From Acephala macrosclerotiorum (lineage: Eukaryota; Ascomycota; Leotiomycetes; Helotiales; Mollisiaceae), in the NCBI GenBank assembly GCA_014904845.1, contig MU119250.1, forward strand, positions 62,001 to 126,000: a DNA stretch of 64,000 bases, given 5' to 3'. Shown piece by piece: positions 35,352 through 46,613 of the stretch. Position numbers and translations under genes: made by a program. The notes under the pieces are model-generated. The model did no database searches, was not told where the DNA came from, and saw only the letters and a program-made list of their open reading frames with translations. Every line of letters begins with the position of its first letter. Position 1 is the first letter of the stretch.

Positions 35352-37171
35352 GATGGAGGCTTTCGTTAAAGCGACGCAGCAAAAAGTATCAAGGTAAGCT
35401 CTCGTAAGTGCGCCACAGCCCTTGGTGTCGAGCGTAATCTTTATGTGAAGGGAACTTTTCAAAAATTCTGAGATTCAACCCCGCTTTGCCAGCCCGAAGT
35501 GAGGCTGTGCGCGCTGTGTTGTCCTTGCGGCTTGAATGGGCATGATGTCCCAACGCCATTGGCGCGTTGTCTGAGAGGAAGGCAAAACACGAGCTGCTTT
35601 TTCGTTGGTTGAAGACCTCAAAGCCACCACCGCCGAGAATGCCTTTGACCAAAAGGAGAAACAGTTGCCAACGTGTAAGGCAATAAAAATGGTTTACAAA
35701 ATTAAGATGTGTTAAGACGTTCGAATAATCACTTTACACGCATCATCTTCAACCCACGAAACGAGTAGCTCAACAATAACAATTGGCGGGCATGAATTGC
35801 GAGCACGAGCTTCTTTCAGGCTTGGTCCCCATTTTCAACGAGCCTGCCTCGGGTTCCAGGGTGAAGATCGCTAAAATTTCGGCCTTTGCCCTAACACACA
35901 ACTCCCCTCACCCATTCACGAAATAAACAAGCCAACATCACATTGCAATGCCCTAACCTCGTTCCCGCGCACGTGCACGAGAATAAAAATCGACAACCCT
36001 TAAAGCGCTGTGCACCTCTCATTTATACCTACCTATTTCTTCGACTCATTGCAGTGCAGACTGGTGTTAGGTAAACAGAGAACTCTAGGCTCCGAGATTA
36101 ACCACTGTATTTAGCGACTCGCTCACGAATTCCAGGGCCTCCATCAATTTCCAGGCTTTCGTACCCTGAAATACAGCGCCATTCGCACCCCAATTACAGC
36201 CACAAGTCCATCCTCACAACAACGGCATCAATCAGACTTATGAATAGATCTATTGTGCGTTCCAACCATATCCCCCTGTTATGCCTTAAAATGCAAGGCC
36301 CTCAAAGAGCTACCAGCTTTCTACCCCGCTCCAACAAATGCACCATCTTCCAACGCGGAAATCGCAATCAAAATGACCACTAGAACCACTAGAACCACCC
36401 AATCTCTTTCCTTACTTGGGACATCTAGTTGCAAAAAACGCAAAAGAAGACAGTACAGAATCTCAATACTTAAAACAAGCTGGAACAGAGTCCTAGCTGT
36501 CCATTCATTGCCTTGGAGATGCAGTACACTGCCCACCACCTCTCTGCTTTCCCCAAATGCAAGTCAAATGATCTTAATTAGACTCAATCTAAGAACAGTG
36601 AAATACAAACAAGCACCTTCTCAATTCCTGCATCCACTCCGTATCCCAGCTTCAACAGGGAGCCACTTGGCCCCACCGACACCCATCCCCACCACCCTCC
36701 ACGCGCACTTGGCACTCAAGCACCTGCATCACACGGCAATGCAACGAAGATCAAGCCTGCGGTTGGAAGAAATTCTCCTCCCTTCTGCAACAGCTGCAGA
36801 TGATTCAGTCAGCACTTTAATCCCATGCCGGATTTCTGTGCTACACTTGCAGCGGGTTACCTCTCTTTACCCCTCCTCTCCACCATACAACCGCATGAAC
36901 ATGAACATGAACATGAACATGAACACCAGCATCAAATCAGAATTACAACACGCAACAAAACCACTAAGAACGACTGAAGATGACGGCGCATTAGGAGCGG
37001 GTAATATGTAGGTAGAAGCAAAGTCCACTGCAAGCAAACCCACAATCTAAAGAACGAAGCCACGCAATCATCAGTCTATCTATCAAAGCCATGTAAGCTC
37101 ATCTTATCTTATGCTCCGAAAAACACCGCCCAATGCCCTCATCTTCCCCACTCACTCTCTCCTCTCCCCAT
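35352..37171. other. Intergenic region with low-complexity stretch
   Basis: A 252-residue plus-strand ORF at 36253-37011 starts only at GTG, is low-complexity (Thr, Pro, Ser, Asn) and has no domain. It includes the hexamer repeat below. I do not call it a gene. The rest holds the 5' flank of the membrane-protein gene and the 3' flank of the nitroreductase. Confidence 0.4.
36895..36924 (+). repeat. Five tandem ATGAAC hexamers
   Basis: Perfect 5 x 6-nt array, a simple microsatellite. Confidence 0.95.
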
Positions 37172-38272
37172 CTAAGCACCAAAAACCTTGAATCTCTCCT
37201 CAAGCGGCATAAACTCCTTCCCACCAGCCTCACCCTCCTTCTTCCCAAACACCAACTGAGCATTCAACTCCCAATCACTTGACACACCCCAAGTGCTCGC
37301 GACCTTCTGATCGATGAGTGGGTTGTAATGTTGGAGGTTAGCTCCGAGGCCTTCTGCTTCGAGGGCGGTCCAGATGGCGAATTCTGCGAGCGTTAGCGAG
37401 CTGAATAAGTTAATTGTATGTGATACTTACGGGTAATGGCGTTTGATTGCGAGGCCCAGATGGGGAATTTGTCGGCGTAGAGGGCGAACTTCTTTTGCAT
37501 GCCGGCGATTACGGTGCGGTCATCGAAGAAGAGAACCTGTAATCACACTGTGAGCATTCACTCTCTCTCACTTCTGTGCTGTACTGTCTTGTGTTTGTTT
37601 GAAGTGAGGTGAGATGGTGATGCTGGTGGGGCAATTTTCACAACCACATCAGGAAGGTGGGGTGATCTTTTCCTCACCACCTCACACTAAAACACCAAAA
37701 CTCAAAAGCAAAGATAACAGAGAAAGAAAGAGGGAAAGACAGGAAATACGTACAGTTCCATAACCAGCCTGGAAACCATTCAACCTAGCCTCGCTAGCAG
37801 GCCATTGCTCCGCAGGAACAATAGACTTCAAAGCCTCCTTCGCAATATCCCAAAGCTTAACATGCTCCTCCTTCAGCAGGACAACCACTCTCGTAGACTG
37901 GGAGTTGAAAGAAGAAGGTGAGTGCCTGAGGGCTTCTGAGACGATTTCGGTTATCTTGCTGTCGGGGATGGGGGATGAGGCGGAGATTTGGTAGTAGGTT
38001 CTGCGGTTCTTGATGAGCTCGAGGAACGAGGAGGCGGAGATGTTGGCCATTGTGTTGGACGTGGAGTATTGTTTGGTGTTTTTGAGTGTGGGATGAGGTG
38101 GTAATGGATGATGGTGCAGGGAATGCGGTGGTCTGATGTTCTTTGTGGGTGTAGCTGAGGATGAAGATGCCATCGACGGGAGGGTGGAGAGGGCTCTTAT
38201 ATCTTTGGGCTGGAAGAGGGTAGTGGGGAGGTGGAAGGAGCCACCAGTGCGTTTGAGAAGCAAAGACGCCAT
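37172..38272 (-). CDS. Nitroreductase-family FMN oxidoreductase
   Basis: Fungal nitroreductase (FMN-dependent; yeast FRM2/HBN1-type) in three exons: 38272-37754, 37536-37431 and 37383-37172. The catalytic domain starts at the in-frame ATG at 38050 (MANISASSFLELIKNRRTYY). It continues PSSFNSQSTRVVVLLKEEHVKLWDI, VLFFDDRTVIAGMQ, QSNAITQFAIWTALEAEGLGANLQHYNP and ends at 37172. From 38050 the protein is 204 residues, the usual family length. An uninterrupted in-frame extension up to ATG 38272 (AATGG context) adds 74 residues. It is rich in Ser, Pro and basic residues and ends KQYSTSN, similar to a mitochondrial presequence. A still longer ATG exists at 38332. I chose 38272 because of that targeting-like lead, but 38050 is a real alternative and both could be used. 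Confidence 0.88.
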
Positions 38273-39449
38273 TTCTCTCCCCGTTAACGCGAGTAAGATA
38301 CTTGTTAGGAAGAGCCAGAGCGGGACATGCATTCTCCTCTAAAAAGATTGGAAAATTCCACGTATTTCTATGAGGTTTACGGAGGTACAGTACCTTCGAA
38401 GAGTTTTTCAGCCACTTGAATTCCGCAATTACCGCAGATAGTGGGGCCAGATGAGCTTCCGTGTTACAGATTTTGATGGCGATTCAGCCCTTGCATGATG
38501 TTTTTTTCCACCACACGAGACAGCCCGAGTTGGATCCTACGCGGCCGGCAGAATTCCAAAGTATACCCCTCCATCACCTAAGCCTACGTAGTCCCCACTA
38601 AAGCCCGACTTCCAACAACTCACCGCTTTCTTAAATGGTGCTGACATTTCATCGTGTAAGCAGGTGGGGTGGTGCTTGTTAATTCCTGGTGTCGAGATAG
38701 TGGGGCCATGAGAATTTGTGATGGATTGGAAATCCGCTTAGCCTCGGAATCTTGTTTTCGCGGGAGATGGAGATTTTCTCCGAGTCACGTGTATTGGATG
38801 TGGGATGCTGAGGGCGAGACGCAGTCAGGGAGTCATATAAGCCAATGAGGTGAAGGATGAAAGGGGGGTAAGGTTTGTGTGGGAGGGATAAGCTTTTGGA
38901 GGATGCAGGAGGTGTGTGGAGGGGTACGTACATCCCTTGTGCTTGAGTTGGATTGGATATGAATTCGAACTTCCATTCCGGGTTATGAAAAATACTCTAT
39001 TGTACGAACAGCTGAGAATTGACAGTCACCTCACTCTCACACTCCCACAGTCCCACGTCAAAGTACAATCAAGAAATGAGATAATTCTTATCTTCAATTT
39101 CCTCTACTTCCTGTTCTGCCTAGTCTCCACCAAGAACTATGTGCTCATCGACTCGAGCAGCAAGAAGATAAACCCAGCAAAGACGCCCCAGCCCCATCTA
39201 CCATGCACCAATAGCACCAACAATTGCTTGTTGTTTTTGTGTATTCCCATATTTGCCCAATTCTAAACGCCGCGAAAATGCCCACCAACGCCATACCTGA
39301 TAGCCAAAACTTTGTACACGAAAGTACCAATATGGACAAGAAATTCGGACATCCCCAACGGATGCACCTTTCCTCGGTATGCCTGCCTGCAACCCGGTGT
39401 GACCTCATCGCTCGGTGTGCCTTTCGGTGTCGATCCCGCCTCGCTCGGT
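38273..39449. promoter_or_regulatory. Intergenic region between two minus-strand genes
   Basis: Contains the promoter of the nitroreductase and the 3' flank of the reductase. No supported gene; ORFs here are short and without domains. Confidence 0.4.
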
Positions 39450-41333
39450 CTACCAAGTCTCGGCAATATACTGCCCTACCTCCCCCTTCAACTTCCAAAA
39501 CTTCTTCGCCTCCTCCCTCCCCAAATTCCCCTTCCGCATCGCAACACTAACCAACGCCTCTTCCACTCCCTCACCCATCCCCTTACTACTCCCACAAACA
39601 AACACTCTCCCATCAAGACTATTGATTATGAACCAGACAAGATCTGCTTGAGCTCTAACTTCATCTTGGACATATTTGCCTTTTCCGCTATTCTTCCGGG
39701 ATTGAACCACTTTCTTGACTTCAGATTCGTGGACGCCCCATTCGCCGGAATAGAGTTCGTCGAGGAGAGAATCGCGCACGCCTTGCAGGACCCAGACTTT
39801 GTTCGCGCAGTTGGCGTTGCGGAGACGGCGTTGGACGAAGCCTCTGAAGGGAGCGACGCCTACACCTGCTCCGATCAAAAGCATAGGGCCATCGGAGACG
39901 AATTCTCGAGCGAGAGGATTGGCCATTAGTCCTTTGAACATTGGGATTCTCAGGTCGATCTTCTCGCCCTTGGCTTCGGCTTCAATGTATTTTCTTGCTT
40001 GACGTTCGAAGAAGCCTGATCCGACGCCCGTTCGTGAGCCGCCGCGCCAGTTGGGAGTCTCGTGGACGGTGACAGCGATTTCGATAAGGCGGGAACAGCC
40101 AGCTGCTGGAACGCATGATTCGTGTGGGTCGTTGGACATTGAGTAAAATCGTGGCATGAGGGGAGAGAGGTTGGCGAGAAGGTGGTCGAGAGGTGGCTTG
40201 GAGGAGGGGAATGCGTAGAGGAGTTGGTTAACTGTGACATGTGGGCCGGTTCTGAAGTCGCAGAATACACCTTGTCCTTCTCCGGAGCACAAGAACATCA
40301 GAATCTTCTTTTCGTTCGGGTCGGTGGCGTATTCAGCGAGGAGACGAAGGAGAGGCTTGGTGGGTGGATATGATTGAATGTCGCTGCACCAAGTGAGGAG
40401 TGCTCGACGCGTTGTGACTAATTCTCTAGGCTTCTCGTCGCCCCAGACTGTAGGCCAGCGTCCACCATCTGTCTTAAGTAAAACATCGCGATCGCGTAGG
40501 TACCGTGGGACGAGTAGCAGATCAAGGAGCTCGTCCACTACCGATGCTTCGTTGGGAGCAGAGACACCTATAGCCCCACCAACTTTGAAGTCCACGCCCA
40601 ATTCTTCAGGATAGTCAGTGACGTCGAGGTCGAAATGGAATGTTCTCTTCTCAGCTCCAGGTCTTGTGAGCTCGCGTGCAGAGAAGACCTTCGCCGAGTA
40701 GACATTGTAAGGAGGATGAGGTTGCACAAAGGAAGGTGGGTGGATCCTAGTATCGATTTCATAATGCTCGCTCGTAGGGTGGGGTGTGAAGTCAATCGAA
40801 TCACTCGAAACCTCTGTCTTCTCATTTGTGATCTCCTCCTTCGTCTCGCCCATAGAAATCGCCGAGTCAGTAGGAGAAACAATCTCATCCCCCTTCTTGA
40901 TCTGCTCCAAATGTACCGTCTTTGGGGGCAGTTCCGGAACACTCGACAGCGTTGTTGGAATTGGCCCAATATTCAATTGCAACGCCCGATACGCGTCATT
41001 GTCTGGCAGAGGCACTCTCTCAAACGTAAGACCATCGCTCTTCGTGATTGCCATGCAGCATCCTCCTCCGCAGCATTTCTCAATCAGCTTTATGCCTGAC
41101 TCGCCAATGAGTCTCTGGACATCGGCGGCATTCTGCGAGATGAGTTTTGTGGATGCGCGACGTGGTCGGGGTGGTTCTTCGGTTTCATCGGCGGAGGAAG
41201 AGGAGGAGTAGGATAGAGAGGGGACGCTGGATGGTGGAGAAGGCTCTTCGGGAATGCAGTGCGAGGTGGTGGTTGTGCGGATGGCGGCTGGTCTCGACAT
41301 TGTGATGATGGGTAGAATGGATCGTCGAAGCAT
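39450..41333 (-). CDS. FAD/NADPH reductase lacking the FMN domain (CPR-like)
   Basis: Single-exon 627-residue protein with the FAD- and NADPH-binding half of the diflavin reductase family (P450 reductase, sulfite reductase, Tah18). FAD motifs: RFYSMSND (R-x-Y-S). Also present are SGEGQGVFCDFRTG and, for NADPH binding, LIGAGVGVAPFRGFVQRR, GVRDSLLDE and RVFVCGSSKGMGEGVEEAL. It ends in Glu-Thr-Trp, the place of the aromatic residue that stacks on the flavin. The usual N-terminal flavodoxin (FMN) domain is missing. Instead, about 85 Ser/Pro-rich residues lead to KCCGGGCCM (Cys at about 87, 88, 92, 93). The start is ATG 41333; ATG 41300 is an alternative, and the ORF beyond 41333 continues only to TTG. 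An electron partner and substrate cannot be named. Confidence 0.85.
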   Translation of the reverse strand: MLRRSILPIITMSRPAAIRTTTTSHCIPEEPSPPSSVPSLSYSSSSSADETEEPPRPRRASTKLISQNAADVQRLIGESGIKLIEKCCGGGCCMAITKSDGLTFERVPLPDNDAYRALQLNIGPIPTTLSSVPELPPKTVHLEQIKKGDEIVSPTDSAISMGETKEEITNEKTEVSSDSIDFTPHPTSEHYEIDTRIHPPSFVQPHPPYNVYSAKVFSARELTRPGAEKRTFHFDLDVTDYPEELGVDFKVGGAIGVSAPNEASVVDELLDLLLVPRYLRDRDVLLKTDGGRWPTVWGDEKPRELVTTRRALLTWCSDIQSYPPTKPLLRLLAEYATDPNEKKILMFLCSGEGQGVFCDFRTGPHVTVNQLLYAFPSSKPPLDHLLANLSPLMPRFYSMSNDPHESCVPAAGCSRLIEIAVTVHETPNWRGGSRTGVGSGFFERQARKYIEAEAKGEKIDLRIPMFKGLMANPLAREFVSDGPMLLIGAGVGVAPFRGFVQRRLRNANCANKVWVLQGVRDSLLDELYSGEWGVHESEVKKVVQSRKNSGKGKYVQDEVRAQADLVWFIINSLDGRVFVCGSSKGMGEGVEEALVSVAMRKGNLGREEAKKFWKLKGEVGQYIAETW

Positions 41334-42264
41334 GTACGAGTATGAAAAGTACAAGAAGGAAAATCGGCGAAGACAATTGTTGTTATTGCATCGAATTGTC
41401 TGCGTTTGCTGTGTGCGTCGACGATGTTGGTGTTGGGTGGAAGTGTCAAGATGTAAAAGTCAGCGATGACAGATTATTATGCAGGTGGCGGATCTTTTGG
41501 CTTTTTGCGTTCAGCGAAAATCGGCGCAAGCCGCGATTTCTTGGGTGCAGCCGAGGAGCTGATCGAACCGGGATCGTGCTGCCCCTCTCACCAAATTTCC
41601 ACTGGGGAACACAAGAGCCAAGCACCCGAACACGACCACAACGACGCGGCTCTGGGAATAAGAAGCTTTGATGTTAGGTTATGCTATCAATAGCTTGGAA
41701 TAGGAGTTGAAAAGGAGTTGAGTTGTGTACATCTATCTGTTCTTTAATTTCTGTCCACCTTCGATTACGTAGCCACCTCATCATCGCTAAGATCATTCCT
41801 AGAAATAGCAGTTTGATCACCACTATGATGTCCTCATTCCCATTCGTCCTCTCGAAATCCAACTGCCTGCACGGAATGCAGCCTGAACTCCCATCCCCAG
41901 CTCGTCCTCGGAAACAAAACTCTAAGCTACCAGTAAACCAACACCACATACCACACCACCATGAGCGCATCTCAGCCAAACATCGCGCAATATCAATTTC
42001 GTTTCTGTTCTTCCGTTTCCTCTTCTTCCCGTCCTCAACCCGGTTCCCTCTGCCGATGTGTAAAGATTACGGCTCAAAATGCTCATCTCTGATTCTCACA
42101 TGTCGTGACGACAGGCTGCGCCCATCTAAACTTTCGTACCACGACACGACTTGTGTTCACCGTTCCACTCTTGTCCACCTCCAAGGATCATTCAAGAACC
42201 CATGCTGGGATCATGAACTCGTACAAGGGTACGCAGAGCTAGTAATCAAGTGGCGCAGACGCAC

Positions 42265-43075
42265 AAATCTTATCTGATGAACTGATCGAGGTGGAACGCC
42301 AATCCATTTTGCGATTGGGCTCCAATACTCAGAGTCCCCCCCACCGTTTTTCTCTATCCGACAACGGCGACGTTGCATCAATCCCATCTTTCTTGCAGTC
42401 TAATGCATGCAGAGGCGACTATTACCCTTCAGCTTGGTCGTGATTTGTTTTTACGATGGGTGGCTTGAAGGTGGGAGTTGAGAGGAGCGGGGAGATGCGA
42501 CAGCACAAACTCGGCTGTGAACGGCAAGTGGGGAAGGTAAAAAAGAGGGAGAAAGCATTTCCGCTTTGTTCCGCGCCGCAGTGCCGCAGTGCCGCAGTTC
42601 TCCTCGCACTGCCGAGCAACAACTCTTACCGATTGCTTCGCGATTATCGATCCGAGGCTCAAGGAAGATTCTTGGAAAACAGCCAAGAAGTTTTAATGGC
42701 CGTATGGATGAAAGGGGGTGTTTGGACGGTTGTGGAGCTGAAATCTTATCAGATCATCTAGATCCCTGTCTCCTACTTTTGCTTTTCCCTTTTTGTCACT
42801 TTCTTGCGTGTTCGGGGGCTAGAAATCCTGGTTCTGGAAGTCTCGGAGTGAGACATGCAAAGCTAGCGGTTTTCATCACCAAATCAAATCTTATCAGATC
42901 TTCCCAACAAATCGCCTCAACGCAGCCGGAACTTGTGGGGGAGTTTCCATCCAATAGTTTTGGATACCAAGGAGATTCTCGCCTTTCTGGCAAAGCGGCA
43001 TATTTTGAGTCAGATGGGTTGGTTCCAATAGATACAGGCCGAGCATGGTGTTTTAAAAAGAAAATCTTATCTGAT
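42265..43075. promoter_or_regulatory. Four dispersed copies of AAATCTTATCWGAT
   Basis: Copies at 42265-42278, 42741-42754, 42886-42899 and 43062-43075, all in the same orientation, differing only at one A/T position. The reverse strand contains GATAAG, the core of GATA-factor sites. Whether this is a regulatory cluster or traces of an old repeat cannot be decided. Confidence 0.4.
42575..42598 (+). repeat. Three tandem GCCGCAGT octamers
   Basis: Perfect 3 x 8-nt array in non-coding DNA. Confidence 0.95.
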
Positions 43076-43456
43076 CTTCGGGTCGAATGGGAAAGGGGCT
43101 TGCATCTGCACTTGAGTCGTGAGATGAATCATTGACGTGAGCGCAAGCTCTGCCTGAAGCCGTTGTTTCAGTCTAAATTTTTGATTGTTTGCGAGTCGAA
43201 GGAACATTGTATGCTTGGATGGCTCCGATCTCAGGATGAGAGGGAGGTTCATATTTGTCTATTGACCACGTGATTGACACACATTGAAATCCGCGCTCAC
43301 TAGATCCATAACTACATTCCTGTATTTACTCTCTCCCCGAACCCATAGCTTTATTCCTACCATAACGCCCTCTAAAAATTAGTGACACCGGTTCTGCTAT
43401 CGACTCCCATTACTGTGCCTCCAAAAGTCCTCCTCAGTTCGGTTAAGATGAAACTC

Positions 43457-44513
43457 CTACTCCTCTCCAGCCTCCTCATATTCCTCCTCGTCTCCCTCTT
43501 CAGCTAGTGCGCAACGTTCGTTCGCACCATGCTGATGGAAAATACATCGAGGAAGACTCCTAGGATCCGGAGCTCGTTGCTCATGAGGATGCTTTTGGAC
43601 CAGTTCAAGATACTCGAGCGTTAAGGTCGGATTTTCTGCCATGACCAGATTGAGCTCTAGAGTAGGCCACTTTTGAAGATATTCCTCGGTCTTCTTGTAT
43701 CCATGTAAGATATAGTGAAGACAGTATGCAGCATACTTCCGAAACGCCATATGGTCCGACAATTTAGTGTAAAATAAGCCAAGCTGTATTGGTCCAGGAA
43801 GAAAGCTCGATTCCTCTTGTGAACCAATGTATTCGGAAGCGATTTTATCCATTAACCAGACCAATGACAGCTTGTCAGCTAGGATGTACAAACTCAGGGC
43901 TGCTGCTCTGGTTGCAGCACGCTTTTCGCCACTCTTATTTGTCCATTCAATCTTGGGTATGACACCAGTATAAACCCACAGTAGCAATTTGTCGAACGAA
44001 GCTGGGTCATCATCCTCAAGTGTGACTTTCTTCTCAATGGACTCTTTCCAACTTCCTTCAAACATCATCCGAAAGTATGGTACCTTGTCGGATAGACGTT
44101 TCTGGTACACTCGAAAGAGCTTTTGGTTGGAGCCTTTGCCGACGTAGATCTCAACTATTTCAGTCCCCATCATGCTTTAGGGAATTAGCTGTGATATTCA
44201 GAAGATTTAGGAGCAAGGAGGTTCAGTGCCACTTGGACAGGAGCGTAGGTCCCACCTAATTAAGAAGAGACGACACGTACTCAAGAAACGGAAATGTAAT
44301 AGCCTTGTCATCGATGCGTGCTTTCTTTGTTGCGATACCATTGTCTCCAGGGGGATCAAGAGCGCGTTTTTCTGAAATAGACACGAAGTTTTCCGAGTTC
44401 GACGGAGTATTGTTCGAGCCCGATGCTCTATCGCTCGAGTTCGATGGTCTGTTATTGGAGTTCGACGCGATACGTGCCAATATGCGACGAGAAGAAGCTG
44501 GTGAAGAGACCAT
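43457..44513 (-). CDS. BTB/POZ domain protein
   Basis: 316-residue protein from exons 44513-44281 and 44174-43457. The GTACGT donor and AAAG acceptor join FPFLD to MMGTEIVEIYVG in phase. The first exon encodes a Ser/Asn-rich disordered lead with a basic patch (KKARIDDKA). The BTB/POZ fold runs from about residue 78 to 165: VEIYVGKGSNQKLFRVYQKRL, PYFRMMFEGSWKES, DDDPASFDKLLLWVYTG. A helical back part follows (AALSLYILADKLSLVWLMDKI), as in other fungal stand-alone BTB proteins. The C-terminus is acidic (EEGDEEEYEEAGEE). Such proteins mediate dimerisation, for example as Cul3 adaptors; that role is only inferred. The piggyBac relic begins about 150 bp upstream of its start. Confidence 0.87.
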
Positions 44514-44658
44514 TGCGATCGACTCTACAGTGCTGTGACATTGAAGAAACTGGACGAAGTTCAAACGCGCATGAGACGACGCGCCATTTTAGCGTCTTGG
44601 TCCGTGCTGAGGAACGTCCACACGTGATTATGTCTCACTTTCTAAATGTCCCTCATAT

Positions 44659-44688
44659 CCCCTCAACGGCCGCAGGGAATTTTAGCGT
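44659..44688 (+). repeat. Left terminal inverted repeat of piggyBac-like element
   Basis: Starts CCCCTCAACGGCC and ends GCAGGGAATTTTAGCGT. It matches the reverse complement of the right end, which carries six extra bases in the middle. Confidence 0.85.
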
Positions 44689-44777
44689 GTGCACGGGCCA
44701 CACCCCTAGAACACCAAAATCCTGAATGTAAACAACCTCATAAACAACCTCTTATTTTGCATGATTCTACTTATAAT

Positions 44778-46571
44778 ATGCCTCCAAGAGCTACTAAAGA
44801 TGTGGTATTTGACTCTACAGACCCTGCGACAAAACGTCCTAACCTTCTCCCTGCGCAAAAAACAGGTTTTACCTTTCTAGGCATGAAATTATCTGATTTT
44901 CCCCCTAAAATCAATCTATTTACTACTGCACAACCTCTAGATCCATAGAGTATCTTTAGATTGTTTATATCTACTGAAATGGTCATGACTATTGTCCAGT
45001 ACACCAATGAGAGAGTATCACAGCTTGTCACAGACGATTTAAAACCCCAGGCTAGACTGAGAGATTAAAAGCCAATTACGTGTAAAGAGATATATGTTTA
45101 CATTGGCATTAGGATTTACATGGGACTTTATTCTACGCCTTCTGAGAGGGATTACTGGTCTGAAGGAATTGATAGATCTAATCATCCATTAAAGAATGTC
45201 ATGTCTTTAAAAAAATATGAAGCAATCCATGCTAGAATGCGCATTGCAACTACAGACTCTAATACCGAGTTTAACGCTGTTTTTGAGAGAGTAAAAATAT
45301 ATTTTCTAATGTTTGGCAGTATACTAACAATTCTATAGTTAGAGTCTTTAAATACTCACATTATAGATACTAGTTTAAAGCTTTGAACGCCAAAAAAAGA
45401 CCTTGCAATTGATGAAGTAATGTGCTTTTTCCAAGGGAGATCTTTTAATACTCTTGTCATTCCAAGAAAGTTTATTGATGAGGACTACAAAGTCTGGATT
45501 AAAGCTCAACGAGGATATTTCTTAGCTTGAGTGTTTTATCGCAAAGGGAAAATTAAAGACAAAAGTAAAAGAGGACCTTTAGGACCTTACAAAATCAAGC
45601 AATCTAAAGAGCTTAAAAAGAACAACTCTTCAGTTGTAGTAGCAGAATTGTCTAGTAAGCTCCCTGGAACAAGCTACATCTTTTACTTAGACAACTTGTT
45701 CACTAATGTCAAACTGTTAAAGTACATAAGAAACAGAGAATATAGAGTAACTGGTACGTGCACTTCTAAATCAAGGATCTTAGCTGATTTTTGTGATAAG
45801 AAGGCAAAGGATGCTAAGAAAAATGAGATACCATGAAGCACCTTGTTTCATGAACCCTCAGAGGACGGCAAGATACAATTTGTGGCATGGAAAGATAATG
45901 CACTAGTCTTGTTTATGACTACTGTTGAAAGGGAGCTTGAATTGGTAGAAAGACAGAGAAAGCGGCCCTCAGAGACTTCAAGCTCAACTAAGACAACAAG
46001 ACAACCTTTTGAGGATAATCCTACAGCTATACTAAAGATCCCTGTCTTTAATAATAAGTACAATCACCAAATGGGAGCCGTAGATCGAGGGAATCAACTC
46101 AAAGCGGAGTACAGTTTTTAAGAGTTTCACAGAAGAAGTGGACACTATTCTCTTATTACGTGGCTTCTAGAGACAGCTTTAGTCAATTCTTACTTGCTGT
46201 CTTATTATTCTCCAGTCCCAGAGAATCAGAAGTTCACAAATCATAGGGCATTTAGAGAAGCAGTCATTTCTCAATGTTTTGATATAAGTAGATCTAGCAG
46301 AAAGAGAAAGAGAAAAAGCTTTACTTATACTCTAGAGATATTCTCGCTTGAGGTGTCAATAGAGTCTTATAGGCTTGTTTATAGAGAGAAGAGAGGTGAT
46401 TGCGTGGTATGCAAAAGAGGAGTAAAAAGGAGGGCTTTGAGAGAGATCTCAGCTAATAAGAGAGGCTGTGAGTACAGGAAAAGAAGTGTGTATAGATGCG
46501 AAGAGTGTGAAGTGCCTCTTTGCAAAGAAGAAACATGTTTTAATAGATTTCATGCTCTAGAATCAGAGTAA
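44778..46571 (+). pseudogene. piggyBac-like (PGBD / DDE_Tnp_1_7) transposase with seven in-frame stops
   Basis: One continuous frame from ATG 44778 to the stop at 46569-46571 (about 600 codons), with no frameshift. In-frame stops lie at 44946, 45066, 45336, 45384, 45528, 45834 and 46119. Each can be explained by C-to-T or G-to-A changes (CAG/CAA/CGA/TGG). The three catalytic Asp of the piggyBac family are still readable: LAIDEVMCFFQGR, YIFYLDNLFTN and HQMGAVDRGNQL. The C-terminus keeps the family Cys-rich zinc region (CVVCKRG, YRCEECEVPLCKEETCFNRFH). The pattern of point nonsense without indels is the mark of RIP acting on a repeated element. Confidence 0.88.
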
Positions 46572-46613
46572 TAAGAATATATTCTCAGATCTGGTGAAAT
46601 AGGGGGTGCTAAG

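Larger units (their letters stand above)
41334..43456. other. 2.1-kb gene-free region
   Basis: Lies between the 3' end of the BTB gene and the 5' end of the reductase, both on the minus strand. It holds three tandem GCCGCAGT octamers and the repeated CTTATCWGAT motif described separately. Plus-strand ORFs (such as 42566-43135) have no domain. Confidence 0.45.

Noticed and set aside
36253..37011. 252-residue plus-strand ORF as a gene
   Set aside because: It starts only at GTG, is low-complexity, contains a (ATGAAC)5 microsatellite and shows no domain or splice evidence.
42566..43135. 189-residue plus-strand ORF
   Set aside because: No domain, alternative start, overlaps simple repeats and the repeated GATA-like motif.
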